Origin: Tetrapyrgos nigripes
Taxonomy: Eukaryota; Basidiomycota; Agaricomycetes; Agaricales; Campanellaceae
Assembly: GCA_013368315.1 (NCBI GenBank)
Contig: JAACJM010000092.1
Span: 124,001-188,000, forward strand
Length of the DNA: 64,000 bases
Direction: 5' to 3'
Shown here one piece after another: positions 1-9,704 of the stretch (position 1 is the first letter of the stretch; every line of letters starts with the position of its first letter). Below the pieces are notes generated by a model, which saw only the letters and a program-made list of their open reading frames with translations, did no database searches and was not told the DNA's origin. The translations under genes were made by a program, and so were the position numbers.

Positions 1-135
1 AGCAGTTCGTGACACCAAGCTGGTTTCAGGCTCTTCAAATGACACTCTAAGGCTGTGGGATGTGGCCACAGACACTCAGATTAGAGACCCCTTACAGGGC
101 CATACAAGCCCAGTGTCCTCAGTGGCCTTTTCACC

Positions 136-1174
136 TGTCACAAACTCGAGCTCAACGTCTCTCTCTGAGCTCTATAAGCTCTGTGGATGAGGAGGAACAA
201 ACACTATCAGGGCCTAGGTGGAGTCTGAACCCAGACAATGACAAAGGCAAGAGTGAGTGACTCTTACTCACAAACCCAAGCCAATGCCTACAAGACCAAA
301 GCCAAGCTGCAAGCAGATCAACCCACATGCCTGTATGGCAACTGGAGATGACAGCAAGGATCGATGACCAAGGAGAATCCCAAGATGATGACAACAAGTA
401 AAGAACCAATCAAGAGTATGAGACAACCATGATTCCCTGAGAGAGTATTGAGACAAGAACACCATGTACCAGTGTAGCACACACTCCAAGTGAAGCAAAA
501 AGAGGATCAAGGCTTCCCAAGATAAGGTGAGGATCAAGAAGGGTAAATTCTTAGGAAATCAAAATACAAGGGGCCAACTACTTATACTACCTAGTCAAAC
601 CCTGTACCTAACTCCTAAGGATAGCTGTACAACTGAGAAGACTCCTAAGCCTACTCCTGAACCATAAATAAGCTTAATTAAGGGTTGATCAAATAATAGA
701 AATGCGAAATCAAGTGTGAAACAGTAATAGGAAGTGAACACGATCAAGAAAATCATATGTGAGACTGTGGTGCAATCAAGGGGCAAAGGATAAGGAGTAA
801 AGGAGATATAATGGTCGAAAAACCCTTGGAGGGTTTTTGAACAAAAAGGAAATGTGGTACAAGTCAAGAAGAATCCTGCATGACACATGAAGGGAATAAA
901 GATCAATAACACTCTGAGGGTGATCAGGTGAACAGAAGATGACCAGAGAAATAATAGATCTGATAGAATGAAGTGCAGCAAGAGTGTTTGAATAGAGTGA
1001 AGGATCGGACAAAGGATCAGATGTGAATGTGGAAAGAAATAATGAAGAAGTAACAGAGAAATGAATGAAGCAATGAAGGGATTGTAAACAGCTGTAAGTC
1101 ATGATAGAACATATCCATGATGAGTGATAATCCCTCTGAGGGATTCTGGATAGGTGAAGGGACTGTTCATGACA
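136..1174. mobile_element. Solo LTR (1,039 bp) inserted in the WD40 array
   Basis: The segment begins TGTCA and ends TGACA and is flanked by the 5-bp direct repeat TCACC (131-135 and 1175-1179). Deleting it with one TCACC restores an uninterrupted WD40 repeat (FSPDGAKLASGS). It has no coding capacity; the short open frames inside are chance. A solo LTR is the product of recombination between the two LTRs of a full retrotransposon. The TG...CA ends and 5-bp duplication fit a gypsy or copia element. Confidence 0.88.
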
Positions 1175-1360
1175 TCACCTGATGGTGCCAAGCTGGCTTC
1201 AGGCTCTTGGGATCACACTCTAAGGCTCTGGGATGTGGCTACAGGGACTCAGATTACAGAACCTTTACAGGGCCATACACAGTCAGTGAGGTGAGGGGCC
1301 TTTTCTCCTGATGGCACCAAGCTGTCTTCTGGCTCTTGTGATCACACTGTAAGGCTATGG

Positions 1361-1747
1361 GATGTGGTCACAGGCACCCAGATTACAGAACCCTTACAGA
1401 GCCATACAAACTGGGTAGTCTCAGTGGCCTTTTCTCCTGATGGCACCAAGCTGGCTTCAGGTTCTAAGGATCACACTATAAGGCTCTGGGATGTGGTCAC
1501 AGGCACCCAGATTACAGAACCCTTACAGAGCCATACAAACTGGGTAGTCTCAGTGGCCTTTTCTCCTGATGGCACCAAGCTGGCTTCAGGTTCTAAGGAT
1601 CACACTATGAGGCTCTGGGATGTTGCCACAAGTACTGAGATAACAGAACCCTTGCAAGGCCATACAAACTGGGTGGCATCAGTGGTCTTTTCTCCTGATG
1701 GCTCTAAGCTGGCTTCAGGCTCTGGAGTTAACACCCTAAGGCTCTGG
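1361..1747 (+). repeat. 129-bp tandem WD40 units
   Basis: Three consecutive 129-bp (43-codon) units start at 1361, 1490 and 1619. The first two differ at one base by eye, and the third is diverged. Near-identity between adjacent blades indicates very recent duplication or gene conversion. Confidence 0.85.
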
Positions 1748-2023
1748 GATGTGGCCACAGGCACTCAGATTGTAGAACCCCTGCAGGGCCATATCAACTC
1801 AGTGGACTCAGTGGCCTTTTCTCCTGATGATGCCATGGTAGCTTCAGGCTCTGGAGATCACACTCTAAGGCTGCATTTTCCAGGTCAATCTTCTGGAATT
1901 GTTTGGATTCCTCCTCAATTCCATGAACTTTTATGGAAAGCTGAAAACACATTAATCATTTCAAGACAAGGCTACAATAAAATTTTATTTGATGTGTGTG
2001 TATGGAGATGCTATGATGGCTGA

Positions 2024-3996
2024 GGACTTTATCCTCAATCACTGAGCTTCCTGATCAAATCCACAGCAGTTTAGAAAGCTGCAATTGTACTCTTCCTTCT
2101 GTGATCTCATCTATAAAACATCTGAAAATATTAGAAGCAGGAAATTCATGAACATGATCTGCCTTGTTCTCCATAATATTGATAATACTTTGATCCTTTT
2201 GAATAAACCATAGTTTTCAGGTTACATATGCAACATGATACCTGAGTAGAACAGCAGATTCCTGAAGGTAAGCAATATCAGCAGACACCTTTATGCCAAA
2301 AAGACATAGTGAGATAGCACTCATACCAGACATCAGGAGTACCTAGAGATTACTTGCATTAGCAGAATTGAGCAAAGACACGAATGGAGACATAATTTCA
2401 ATGGTTCTTGAAGAATCAAAGAAGGGAAGGAGGCGTATGTAGATGCAGAGGTCAGATAGGTTATAGGAATGAGAGATTGAAGAGAGCTCAAGCCAATCCG
2501 ATGTCCTCTTATGTACGTTGAGCATGAAGCCTCGGATTTCCCAGCCCGAGTCTGTGGCGTCAAAAACCCGACCCTGACCCTGCAGAGACATAGAGAGAGA
2601 TGGAAATGGAGAAGGTTTCGTTGGTTGCAGCAAGAGCTAAGGATAAAGGGGGTTTCTTGGAGGGTTTTCAAAGCTCGAAGATTCCTCGCCAAGAGAGCAC
2701 GGTGTGACTAAATTCCGTCATGCTTTGAGAATTGTGGTTAGAAGCGTTGGCCTTTAGGGGGGGTTGGGAATTTAACACCATAGGATTCCTAGGACTAGTG
2801 TCAGGTACATCTCCGACAGTCACCTCTGCCACATTATGATCATCAAACCCCGTCACAGTGACGAGATCTGAGCGAAAAGTTCGGGCAAAGGATACATAGC
2901 AGTGATTATTGTTATTTGGGGAGGGATGACATTGTGACAAAGCGATTAGAGGAATTGGATTCAGTAAAGGATGTGATAGAAGGTATTTGTGGATGAAGAG
3001 CCTCAACAAACTGGATTCCTGGAAGGCGAGCAAGAAAAAAAGCCAGGAAAGTGCAGCGAATAGCGATAGCTGCGTGGAGCAGGGGTCTCGTTGGAGGATC
3101 ATCTTGTGATATAAGTAGTGACGGTCAAGTACATTTGACCTCTGCATTATGCAAATAGCGACAAAAATAGAGAAAAAGACGCCGTCCGCCTAAGAGAGAC
3201 CTTGTTGACGGCTTTATGTACCGCCTTTTCATGACATCGTCGCTCGCTTCAGAAAGGACGTCCCTTGCCTTCTCCCATCTCAACTACGCCAGCACTCAAC
3301 TCAGCTTGTCTTGACGGAACGAAATCCCTGCCGCCCTCTGTGTGATTCAGCTTGAGTCGGAAAGTCTCTACAAGCGGCTGCGCGTGGGGGGACTGCCTCG
3401 CCCTTGGAACACTATATCTTCGATATTGTGACTGCGCAATACCAGCCACTTGGCGTGTATCTGTCTATTACGAGCTCTTTACACTCACTTTCTGCTTGTG
3501 GCTATGCCTATTCCGTACCCCGGTTATTCCCGTTCTCTCTCATATTTCATTCCATTTTCACCCGTTCATATTTCCTTTTCATCAGCGATCAGCATCCTAG
3601 ACTCATGGCACCACCATGAAGTCCTTCAATGCTCGTATTATCTGTTTTACTTGATGCTCTTTTTTCCCCGTTTACTTCGACGGCCATCATGTTTCATTTT
3701 CGGTCCTCGGTCCTCTTTCTGCGTCTGCCCCTTCCTTACTACATTGACCCTTAAAGTTTGTGATGAGCCCTCGCCCACACCCTTTTGATCTATGTATCTA
3801 TCTCAGATTCAATGCATCCGGGATCCCATGTGTGACATTACTGCAGGTCCTGGCGCTTTCTGCTAGTGGACCTGTGATCGGCGTACTGCGAAGATCTTCG
3901 AAATCCAGTGTCCTCGCAAGCTAGCGCGGTTGAAAGACGAGGTCACATGAATGACTCTATTGAGCTTTGTATCACGAGAAAAAAGGCGCCACTGAC
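2024..3996. other. No gene recognised; contains dispersed repeat R1
   Basis: Several open frames of 60-160 codons occur on both strands, but none resembles a family I know and none shows a convincing exon series. The stretch 2781-3101 has a diverged copy at 6991-7278, annotated separately. The part from 3400 to 3800 is pyrimidine-rich on the plus strand. Nothing else stands out. Confidence 0.5.
2781..3101. repeat. Dispersed repeat R1
   Basis: This shares an ordered series of matches with 6991-7278, for example TAGGATTC at the left, GGGCAAAGGAT, ATTATTTGGG, AACTGGA, GGAAGGCGAGCA and TTGGAGGATCA at the right. Both copies are in the same orientation. On the minus strand both encode serine/proline/leucine-rich open frames without recognised domains. 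It could be an old duplicated gene fragment or an unclassified transposon. Confidence 0.55.
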
Positions 3997-4063
3997 TCGT
4001 TGTATCATAGGACACCATCTGGATCTATCGGATAGATCCAGATGGTGTCCTATGATACAACGA
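3997..4063. repeat. Perfect 33-bp inverted repeat with a 1-nt centre
   Basis: Arms 3997-4029 and 4031-4063 are exact reverse complements around a single G at 4030. Transcribed or single-stranded, the segment would form a 33-bp hairpin. It lies 460 bp upstream of the methyltransferase start codon. No target duplication was found outside the arms. Confidence 0.95.
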
Positions 4064-4249
4064 TCACTACGAAATTCTAGCTCAACATGCGGACGCTAAG
4101 TTTGCTTCTGTGGACCCACAAAGGATGCAGTGAGGCAAATTCGGCTTGTACCTGTGACCTGCTGTGACTAATTTGGACCGGTCAAAGGACATTTGACCGA
4201 GGTCTATGCTATGAGGACCAAAGATCCGGCGTCGACACGCCTGGTTCTC

Positions 4250-4522
4250 TTTGTCCACTGACTTCCACCATTGGCCCTATGCCACCTTAGGCTTGGTCAC
4301 CTTCGTATAGTATATATACTACTTACTCTCAGCTTTCATCTCCCTTTGTCCTATTTTCATATCCCATATCTCACTCCGATATAGTCTTTGGCTCCGAGTT
4401 TCTCTCGCCTGTCACCGATTTATATAACCCTACAAGGACAAGAATTGCGCCTACAAAGCGACCCTCTTTCGCCTCCGTTCTACCACCGTTCTACACGTTG
4501 AGCGATACCAAAAAGTTAAAGG
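4250..4522 (+). promoter_or_regulatory. Probable promoter and 5' leader of the methyltransferase gene
   Basis: A TATA-like run (TATATAT at 4311) is followed by a pyrimidine-rich stretch (about 4325-4390) typical of fungal core promoters, then by the ATG at 4523. A CCATTGG box lies near 4268. This is composition-based inference. Confidence 0.4.
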
Positions 4523-5668
4523 ATGAACGCACGCCTGCCCTTGAAGACTAAAGAGTTGAAGGAGCTTCACAGGTTACGCAGTTTCAAGGTGCGTCTCACT
4601 GCAGCTAATCTAAAGTACTTACAAATATTTCCGCCCGTTCTAACATGCGTTGCAGCATGGTAACCCTGGACTAGCTGCCCATGTTGCCCACCAGCAACGA
4701 CAAGCGGATAGTCAAGACCCTGAAATCCAACGAGCTTGGTTCCATGCGATGAAAGAAGTATTCGAGGAGATTAACAAGTACATCTGGCGGGTACCTTTTT
4801 CCACCTCTTTCGAATTTTTAGATGTAGGGTGCGTTCTCTTCGCTGGTATTCTTGACGTTGAACCTCTCACGTTTTGATGATCTTATTAGCTGTTGCCCCG
4901 GTGGATTCTCATCCTACCTTCTTTCACATTACCCTCTCTCCCAAGGAACAGGTATATCTCTTCCAGTCGGAAAGGGCGGACACGAATTACTCCTCGAAGA
5001 GGATCTCCGTTCTCGATTTAACCTCATCTGGGCCGATATTACCTTGTTCGATCTCCGGAACGAAAACCGTTTCATCCCTCATGGCTGGAACCAGAGCATC
5101 TTCACTCCATTCCCTTTCCCTCCAGACCACAACGGTTTCGGCTTGGTAATACTCGATGGACACCCACTTCGTACTCAAGCTTCAGCTACCGGAGGATCAC
5201 AAGACGTACACGCTCTAGGAGACCGATTGTTAATCTCGTCATTGATCTTCGGAATGTTCTCCATCCGAAACGGAGGAACAATTATCATGAAGTTGTCAAT
5301 GCCCGACCGGAAGATTACCGCTCAGATGATGTACCTCTTCGACATCCTAGCTGAAGATATCCGAACGTGGAAACCAGTAAACATTCACGCAATACAGTCG
5401 ACTTTCTATGTTATCGCTCGGAATTTCGGTGGTGGAATTTTTTCGGATCGGTATCCATGGATTATGATGAAATTGAGGAATCTTTGGGAGATTGATGGTT
5501 GGAGGAGGGGGGGATGTGAGGTTAAGGAGGGATGATTTGGATTTTATTGTGAACGATCAAGAGTTGAAGGAGTATTCGGTCCGATTAGAAGGCCTCAGTA
5601 GACATCTTTGGGATGTTGAAAGGCAGAGTTTGCAACAATGGCATCAGGCTCGTAACAATGGATTTTAG
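4523..5668 (+). CDS. FtsJ/RrmJ-like RNA methyltransferase-domain protein (3 exons, possible frameshift)
   Basis: Exons by splice logic: 4523-4588, 4656-4828 and 4890 onward. Introns are 67 and 61 bp with GTGCGT donors and CAG/TAG acceptors. Splicing assembles the SAM-binding motif FLDVGCCPGGFSSYLL across intron 2; the downstream ADITLFD, LVILDG and GGTIIMKL segments fit the FtsJ fold, whose family methylates ribose 2'-OH of rRNA, tRNA or mRNA caps. The substrate here is unknown. Near 5507-5513 a run of seven G shifts the frame: as read, translation stops at 5535, while one G fewer continues in a coherent frame to TAG at 5666-5668. That could be a real mutation, a polymorphism or a sequencing error. 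This is the one clear host-type gene here. Confidence 0.75.
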
Positions 5669-6193
5669 TTTTTCGATTGGTTATCTTGGAGGTTTTTGAT
5701 TTGGGAAATTTTTGCACGGTTTCATGTACACTAAAGTCGATAGCATCAAGGGTTGGGGTTACTTACTACAGATTCCTATGCTGTTCAATATGCTGGTCAA
5801 AGTGCACATTTATTCGTGCACTTGCCTTTGCCTCTTCTGATGCAAAAGGACACACTTTTGGAGGCTTGGATCTATGGGAGCCCAAGATTTAGGTCATGAA
5901 AGCAATCTTTACATCTTGTGTGAGGACTGGAGAGTGCTCATTGTTGCAGGTCGCTGTGACTGCTGGTACTCAAAAGAAAATTTCACTGATTGATGACCGG
6001 CATGGCTAGCCGCCTAGCCAAGTTAAGGTATCTCTTAAGGCTTAAAATCCTTAAGGCCTTAAGCCGTAAGGAGAACACTTGTTAGCAGTCTGCTGCTCTT
6101 CTCCGGGTGCTTGGTGGGGGGCAAAATTGAATTGAGACCTCATCTCAGCCCACCAAGCACCAATACTTAGCTTCTACACCCCTGATAGTAAAC
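5669..6193. other. Intergenic, no gene seen
   Basis: This is the 3' flank of the methyltransferase gene. I see only short chance frames and an AT-rich stretch with repeated CTTAAGG words (about 6040-6070). Confidence 0.5.
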
Positions 6194-6889
6194 TAAGGCT
6201 GCAACCTGTTAAATACTGTTATGCCTCAGAGTGTAATTAACAGGTGACAGGTAACAGGTTTTAATATGTTATAACCAGTTCCCTATGGGCACTTTTTTGA
6301 CTCAAATTTCCATCTGCTGATAATCTTCAGAGCCCATTTTCAATTGAATCTGTTTTTATACTTTACAATAGTCTTGTTTCTGACTTAACCACTCATCTAC
6401 AGTGTACAGACAGAGTTTTCCTTTCACATAACCATCTCCCCTCTCCTTCATTTCAGATAATATTTATGTAGGCTCCTTCTGTCCTGAAAATCCATCTTTT
6501 TCAGGAGTGTCACTGTTACCACCCCATGCTTGCCTGTCGATACATCCTCAGTGCAATCCATGACTACATTACCATGCAAAAAGCAAGATTCTTTATTTAT
6601 TTACATACTTAGCATGCTCAGACCTAGCTTAGGGCACCCTCAATGCAATAAGTTAGCAGAAGGTGAAGGATTGGTGAAGGAAAATTCTTTGTAAGCTTTC
6701 CAAGACCAGCTCTTGATGGTGGAATACTCTTACAGATTAGTAATTGGTATTCTGACAGGTGAGGTTGTCTTTATTCAGGTACTGAAGAGGTATGAATATG
6801 TCTTATTTTCAGCTCCCTGGGCCACCAATTGAGACCAAGCAGTTATAACAGGTTATAACAGTAATTAACAGTATTTGGTTGCAGCCTTA
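6194..6889. mobile_element. MITE, hAT-like (696 bp)
   Basis: The ends are inverted copies of TAAGGCTGCAACC, and similarity continues inward with small indels (TTAAATACTGTTA on the left). It is flanked by TAGTAAAC (6186-6193) and TAGTAAAT (6890-6897), an 8-bp duplication with one mismatch, as expected of hAT-type elements. It has no coding capacity. Internal AACAGGT words repeat near the left end. Confidence 0.75.
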
Positions 6890-6990
6890 TAGTAAATGTT
6901 GTTTTGGGAATTGTATCCCTCTCCAATTTCTTCACTGTTGAATAGTCTGTCTGAAGTTGGAAGCATTGACACCTAGCATTAAGAACACTG

Positions 6991-7278
6991 TAGGATTCTG
7001 GGACTTGGGCCAGGTAACCCAAAGTTTGGGCAAAGGATAAGAGCAAAGGTCTGGGTAACCCAGAGTCTTCAAATGCCAGGTCAATGATTATCATTATTTG
7101 GGTTGGAGTGATGACCATTGACGAAAGGGCTAGAGGATTTGGATTTGGTAAAGGATCTGATGGAATGGATTTGGGGGTGGAGCTGAGCCTCAGCAAACTG
7201 GAAGGCGAGCAGGAACTGAAAAGAACCAGGAAAGCAGCATTTTTGCTTTTTCTTCAACGATACCTCATTGGAGGATCA
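6991..7278. repeat. Dispersed repeat R2
   Basis: This is the second copy of the dispersed repeat at 2781-3101. Its right side is interrupted 12 bp further on by the hAT element at 7299. Confidence 0.5.
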
Positions 7279-7298
7279 GGAAAAAGCTCTTTCATCAG

Positions 7299-8364
7299 TA
7301 GGGAATAGCGCGGGTTCACGGGTAATTGGCGGGTCAGGGGGTACGGGTTTGACGGGTACGGGTACGGGTAAGGTTTTATCAACCCGCATCAAACCCGCGA
7401 CCCGCCGCACGGGTAATCAGACCTGCCAGTACTGGGGGCCGCCGCTGTCGGCACTACCTTTGAAAATTTAGAAACTGTATAGTTTACCAGACTCGTACAT
7501 AGTCACATACCTACGAGATGTACTGTAGCAACAACAAAAAAAAAAACCTTCTCCTCTTCCTCTCTCAATGGCACCTCGCCCTGAGCCACCCGTTCCACAG
7601 CATCTGCAAACTACGGACAAAAAGCGGAAGGCCTGCTTCACCTGTTGCGTCGAAGGTGAGTTTGTCAATTCGACTTAACGGCTAGGCTACTCATCTTTAC
7701 ATAGAAGCATAATCGTTTCGATGATTTACCGGCACTTAAACCCCCTAAGGCAGGCGAGCTTGGTGACGAGCTTGATCGTTACCTCAGCGCAGACGTTGAA
7801 GCTACGGACGACGTTCTCGGATGGTGGTATGGAAGGAAGAAAGATTTCCCTACTCTTTATCGTATGGGACTGGATTACCTGATTATACCCGGTGCGTTCA
7901 CTATCTTCAACTCATATATCTTGTCTAATTAATATTACCTCTAGCAACTTCGACGGACGTTGAGCGTGTATTCAGTAGGGGCCGATTCCTTCTACCCTAT
8001 GTTCGCAATCGGCTTTCTGCTGATACAACACGCGCTCTTATGTGCCTTCGGCAATGGAGTTTGATGGGGCTTATACAAGATGAGGATGTAATGACCGTTG
8101 CAAAGCTACCAGAGATTGAGGTTAGTGATTAAAACGCAGAGGATATTGAGATGCCAGAGGGTTACGATGATATCGTAGACGTACTCAGTGATATGTAGCT
8201 AAGTAGTATATAAATGTACCCGGCATATACCCGTATCCCGCGGGTTTTGCTTCTGACCCGTCTGCCCCGCTGCTACCCTTGACCCGTCATCACGGGTACG
8301 GGTTTTGGCGGGTACGGGTACGGGTCAGAAAATTTGACCCGCGGGATACCCGTACTGTTCCCTA
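7299..8364 (+). mobile_element. Deleted hAT transposon (1,066 bp)
   Basis: It starts TAGGGAATAG and ends CTGTTCCCTA (imperfect inverted ends). It is flanked by an exact 8-bp duplication TTCATCAG (7291-7298 and 8365-8372). Both sub-ends are rich in CGGGTA/TACCCG words, likely transposase-binding sites. It keeps only the first exon and the C-terminal dimerisation region of a transposase, so it would be non-autonomous. A shorter relative lies at 52573-53145. Confidence 0.92.
7568..8198 (+). pseudogene. hAT transposase remnant (dimerisation domain)
   Basis: An ATG at 7568 opens a short exon (MAPRPEPPVPQ, ending at a GTGAG donor at 7656) with no zinc finger or DDE core after it. From about 7715 the frame encodes the hAT C-terminal dimerisation (hATC) domain: ELDRYLS, GWW, FPTLYRMGLDYL, then STDVERVFSRGR and RNRLS with RALMCLRQW. 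A 53-bp intron (7892-7944, GTGCGT...CTAG) splits IIP from ATSTDVERVFS. After KLPEIEVSD a TAA occurs, followed in frame by EDIEMPEGYDDI up to TAG at 8196-8198. The zinc finger and catalytic core were lost by internal deletion. Confidence 0.85.
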
Positions 8365-8850
8365 TTCATCAGTGTGCACTGGTTGATAATCCATCTACCA
8401 GACACCCCAAAGCCAGTCCAATGGTCATAGAAAAGGAGATAATTGGCAAATGGCCAGCTTCCCAGTGTGGCTAGCTTGTGAAGACTTCACATACGTGTAC
8501 TGGGACTCTCAATAGGTCCAATGACCTCTTGAGCTGTGGAATAAGGTTTGACCCAGTGACAAGGGTCAGGTGGCCAGCAACTACTGGCATCGGGGCAGTT
8601 AAATGGATGCCCAGCCAATGTGATAGAGCAACAGTGATACCATGCAGTCTGCTAGGCTGCATGGTAGGAGGCTCCAGGCTCCAGGAACATAATAGTTCAA
8701 AGCAAAGTAGAATCTTATTATGTAAGTACAAACACAGTATATACCTAGTAACTACATAACTGTCACAGTGCCTCCCCACTGTCCACATGGGTTTGTAGAT
8801 CCAGAAAACAAATGCTGTACTGCTCACCAAGTTGCTCCCCCCCTAGGATG

Positions 8851-8931
8851 TAGCCCCCAAATTATCCAAGACTAGACATATATCATTTTGAATAGCCCCC
8901 CATTTGTCCAAGACTAGATATATCACTTTGA
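8851..8931. repeat. 42-bp tandem duplication
   Basis: Two adjacent copies start at 8851 and 8893 (TAGCCCCC...CCAAGACTAGA...TATCA.TTTGA). They differ at several positions. Confidence 0.8.
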
Positions 8932-9500
8932 GATGAAATAGAAGGGACAACAGCTTCTGAATAGGGTGGGTGAGTGGGAAGCTTTAGCTAAAGCCTAATC
9001 CTGAAGGGGTTGAAGATCACTCAAGTCCCTCTTGCCTCAAGTTCCCATCTTGTGGAGTCCTCTGTCCCTTATGCTGTAGCATTCCAAAGGTATAAGTGTG
9101 GCATGCATGTGATAACAATGACTTTGACTGTAGTCACTATCTCATGATAATACATAGTTGTAGTGGGAGACAGCTGTGGTAGGTAGGAGGAGACAAAGGT
9201 TGTAGTGTATGAAAGTGTCTGGCTCAACTATTGTCTTGCCATGGTACACCTATCCCTACCTACTGCCCCCTGATTCCATGTTTGTTGATTCAAGTTTGGG
9301 TAGACAAGAATCAGAAAATATTGAATCTCCATAACCACAAATGATGAAAGGGATGTAAATGGCCAAACTAAGACATGGACAAGGACAATACAGCAGAGCC
9401 AACAACAAGGAAGGGTGGAAGCAGGGAGATAATGCATGGGTGGGTGGAGGATGGGTCCAAGAATGGTATGAGTATAAAGAAGGGGGAGGTTTGAACTCAG

Positions 9501-9704
9501 AAGTCTCAAGGTGCATTTTATCACTCCTCAAAAGACTAAATATGAGATAGAACCAACTGTTATGGATGCAGCTACACTAGTCAGGTGCCAAAGTCTCAAG
9601 GTGTGATTTATTGCTCCTCAAAAGGCAACAGGGCAGAAACATAGTGGACTCATCAAAACATAATACCCAAGGTCTCAAGGTGTGTTTTATCGCACCTCAA
9701 AAGA
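9501..9704. repeat. Three spaced copies of a 35-bp motif
   Basis: AGTCTCAAGGTG...TTTAT...CCTCAAAAG occurs at about 9501, 9591 and 9670, separated by unrelated sequence of about 50 bp. The third copy contains a short imperfect inverted repeat (AGGTGTG...CGCACCT). Confidence 0.75.

Larger units (their letters stand above)
1..2023 (+). pseudogene. WD40-repeat protein, C-terminal part, broken by a solo LTR
   Basis: A run of WD40 repeats of 43 residues each (motifs FSPDGTKLASGS and TLRLWDV) starts at the window edge and is interrupted at 135/1175 by an LTR. Its last unbroken stretch, 1364-2023, holds about four repeats and then a tail of about 50 residues with WIPP, LW and NTLIIS motifs. That tail type closes many mushroom WD40 proteins of the NACHT-WD40 (STAND/NLR-like) class, in which the propeller senses ligand. 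No NACHT domain is visible; it would lie before base 1. A TGA at about 1290, in the repeat before 1364, and the LTR insertion indicate a dead copy, unless splicing removes both. Family assignment is firm; STAND membership is inferred from the tail. Confidence 0.8.

Noticed and set aside
3352..3788. Overlapping plus-strand frames of 70-112 codons rich in Phe/Leu/Ser
   Set aside because: They come from a pyrimidine-rich stretch; no splice pattern, domain or conserved start supports a gene.
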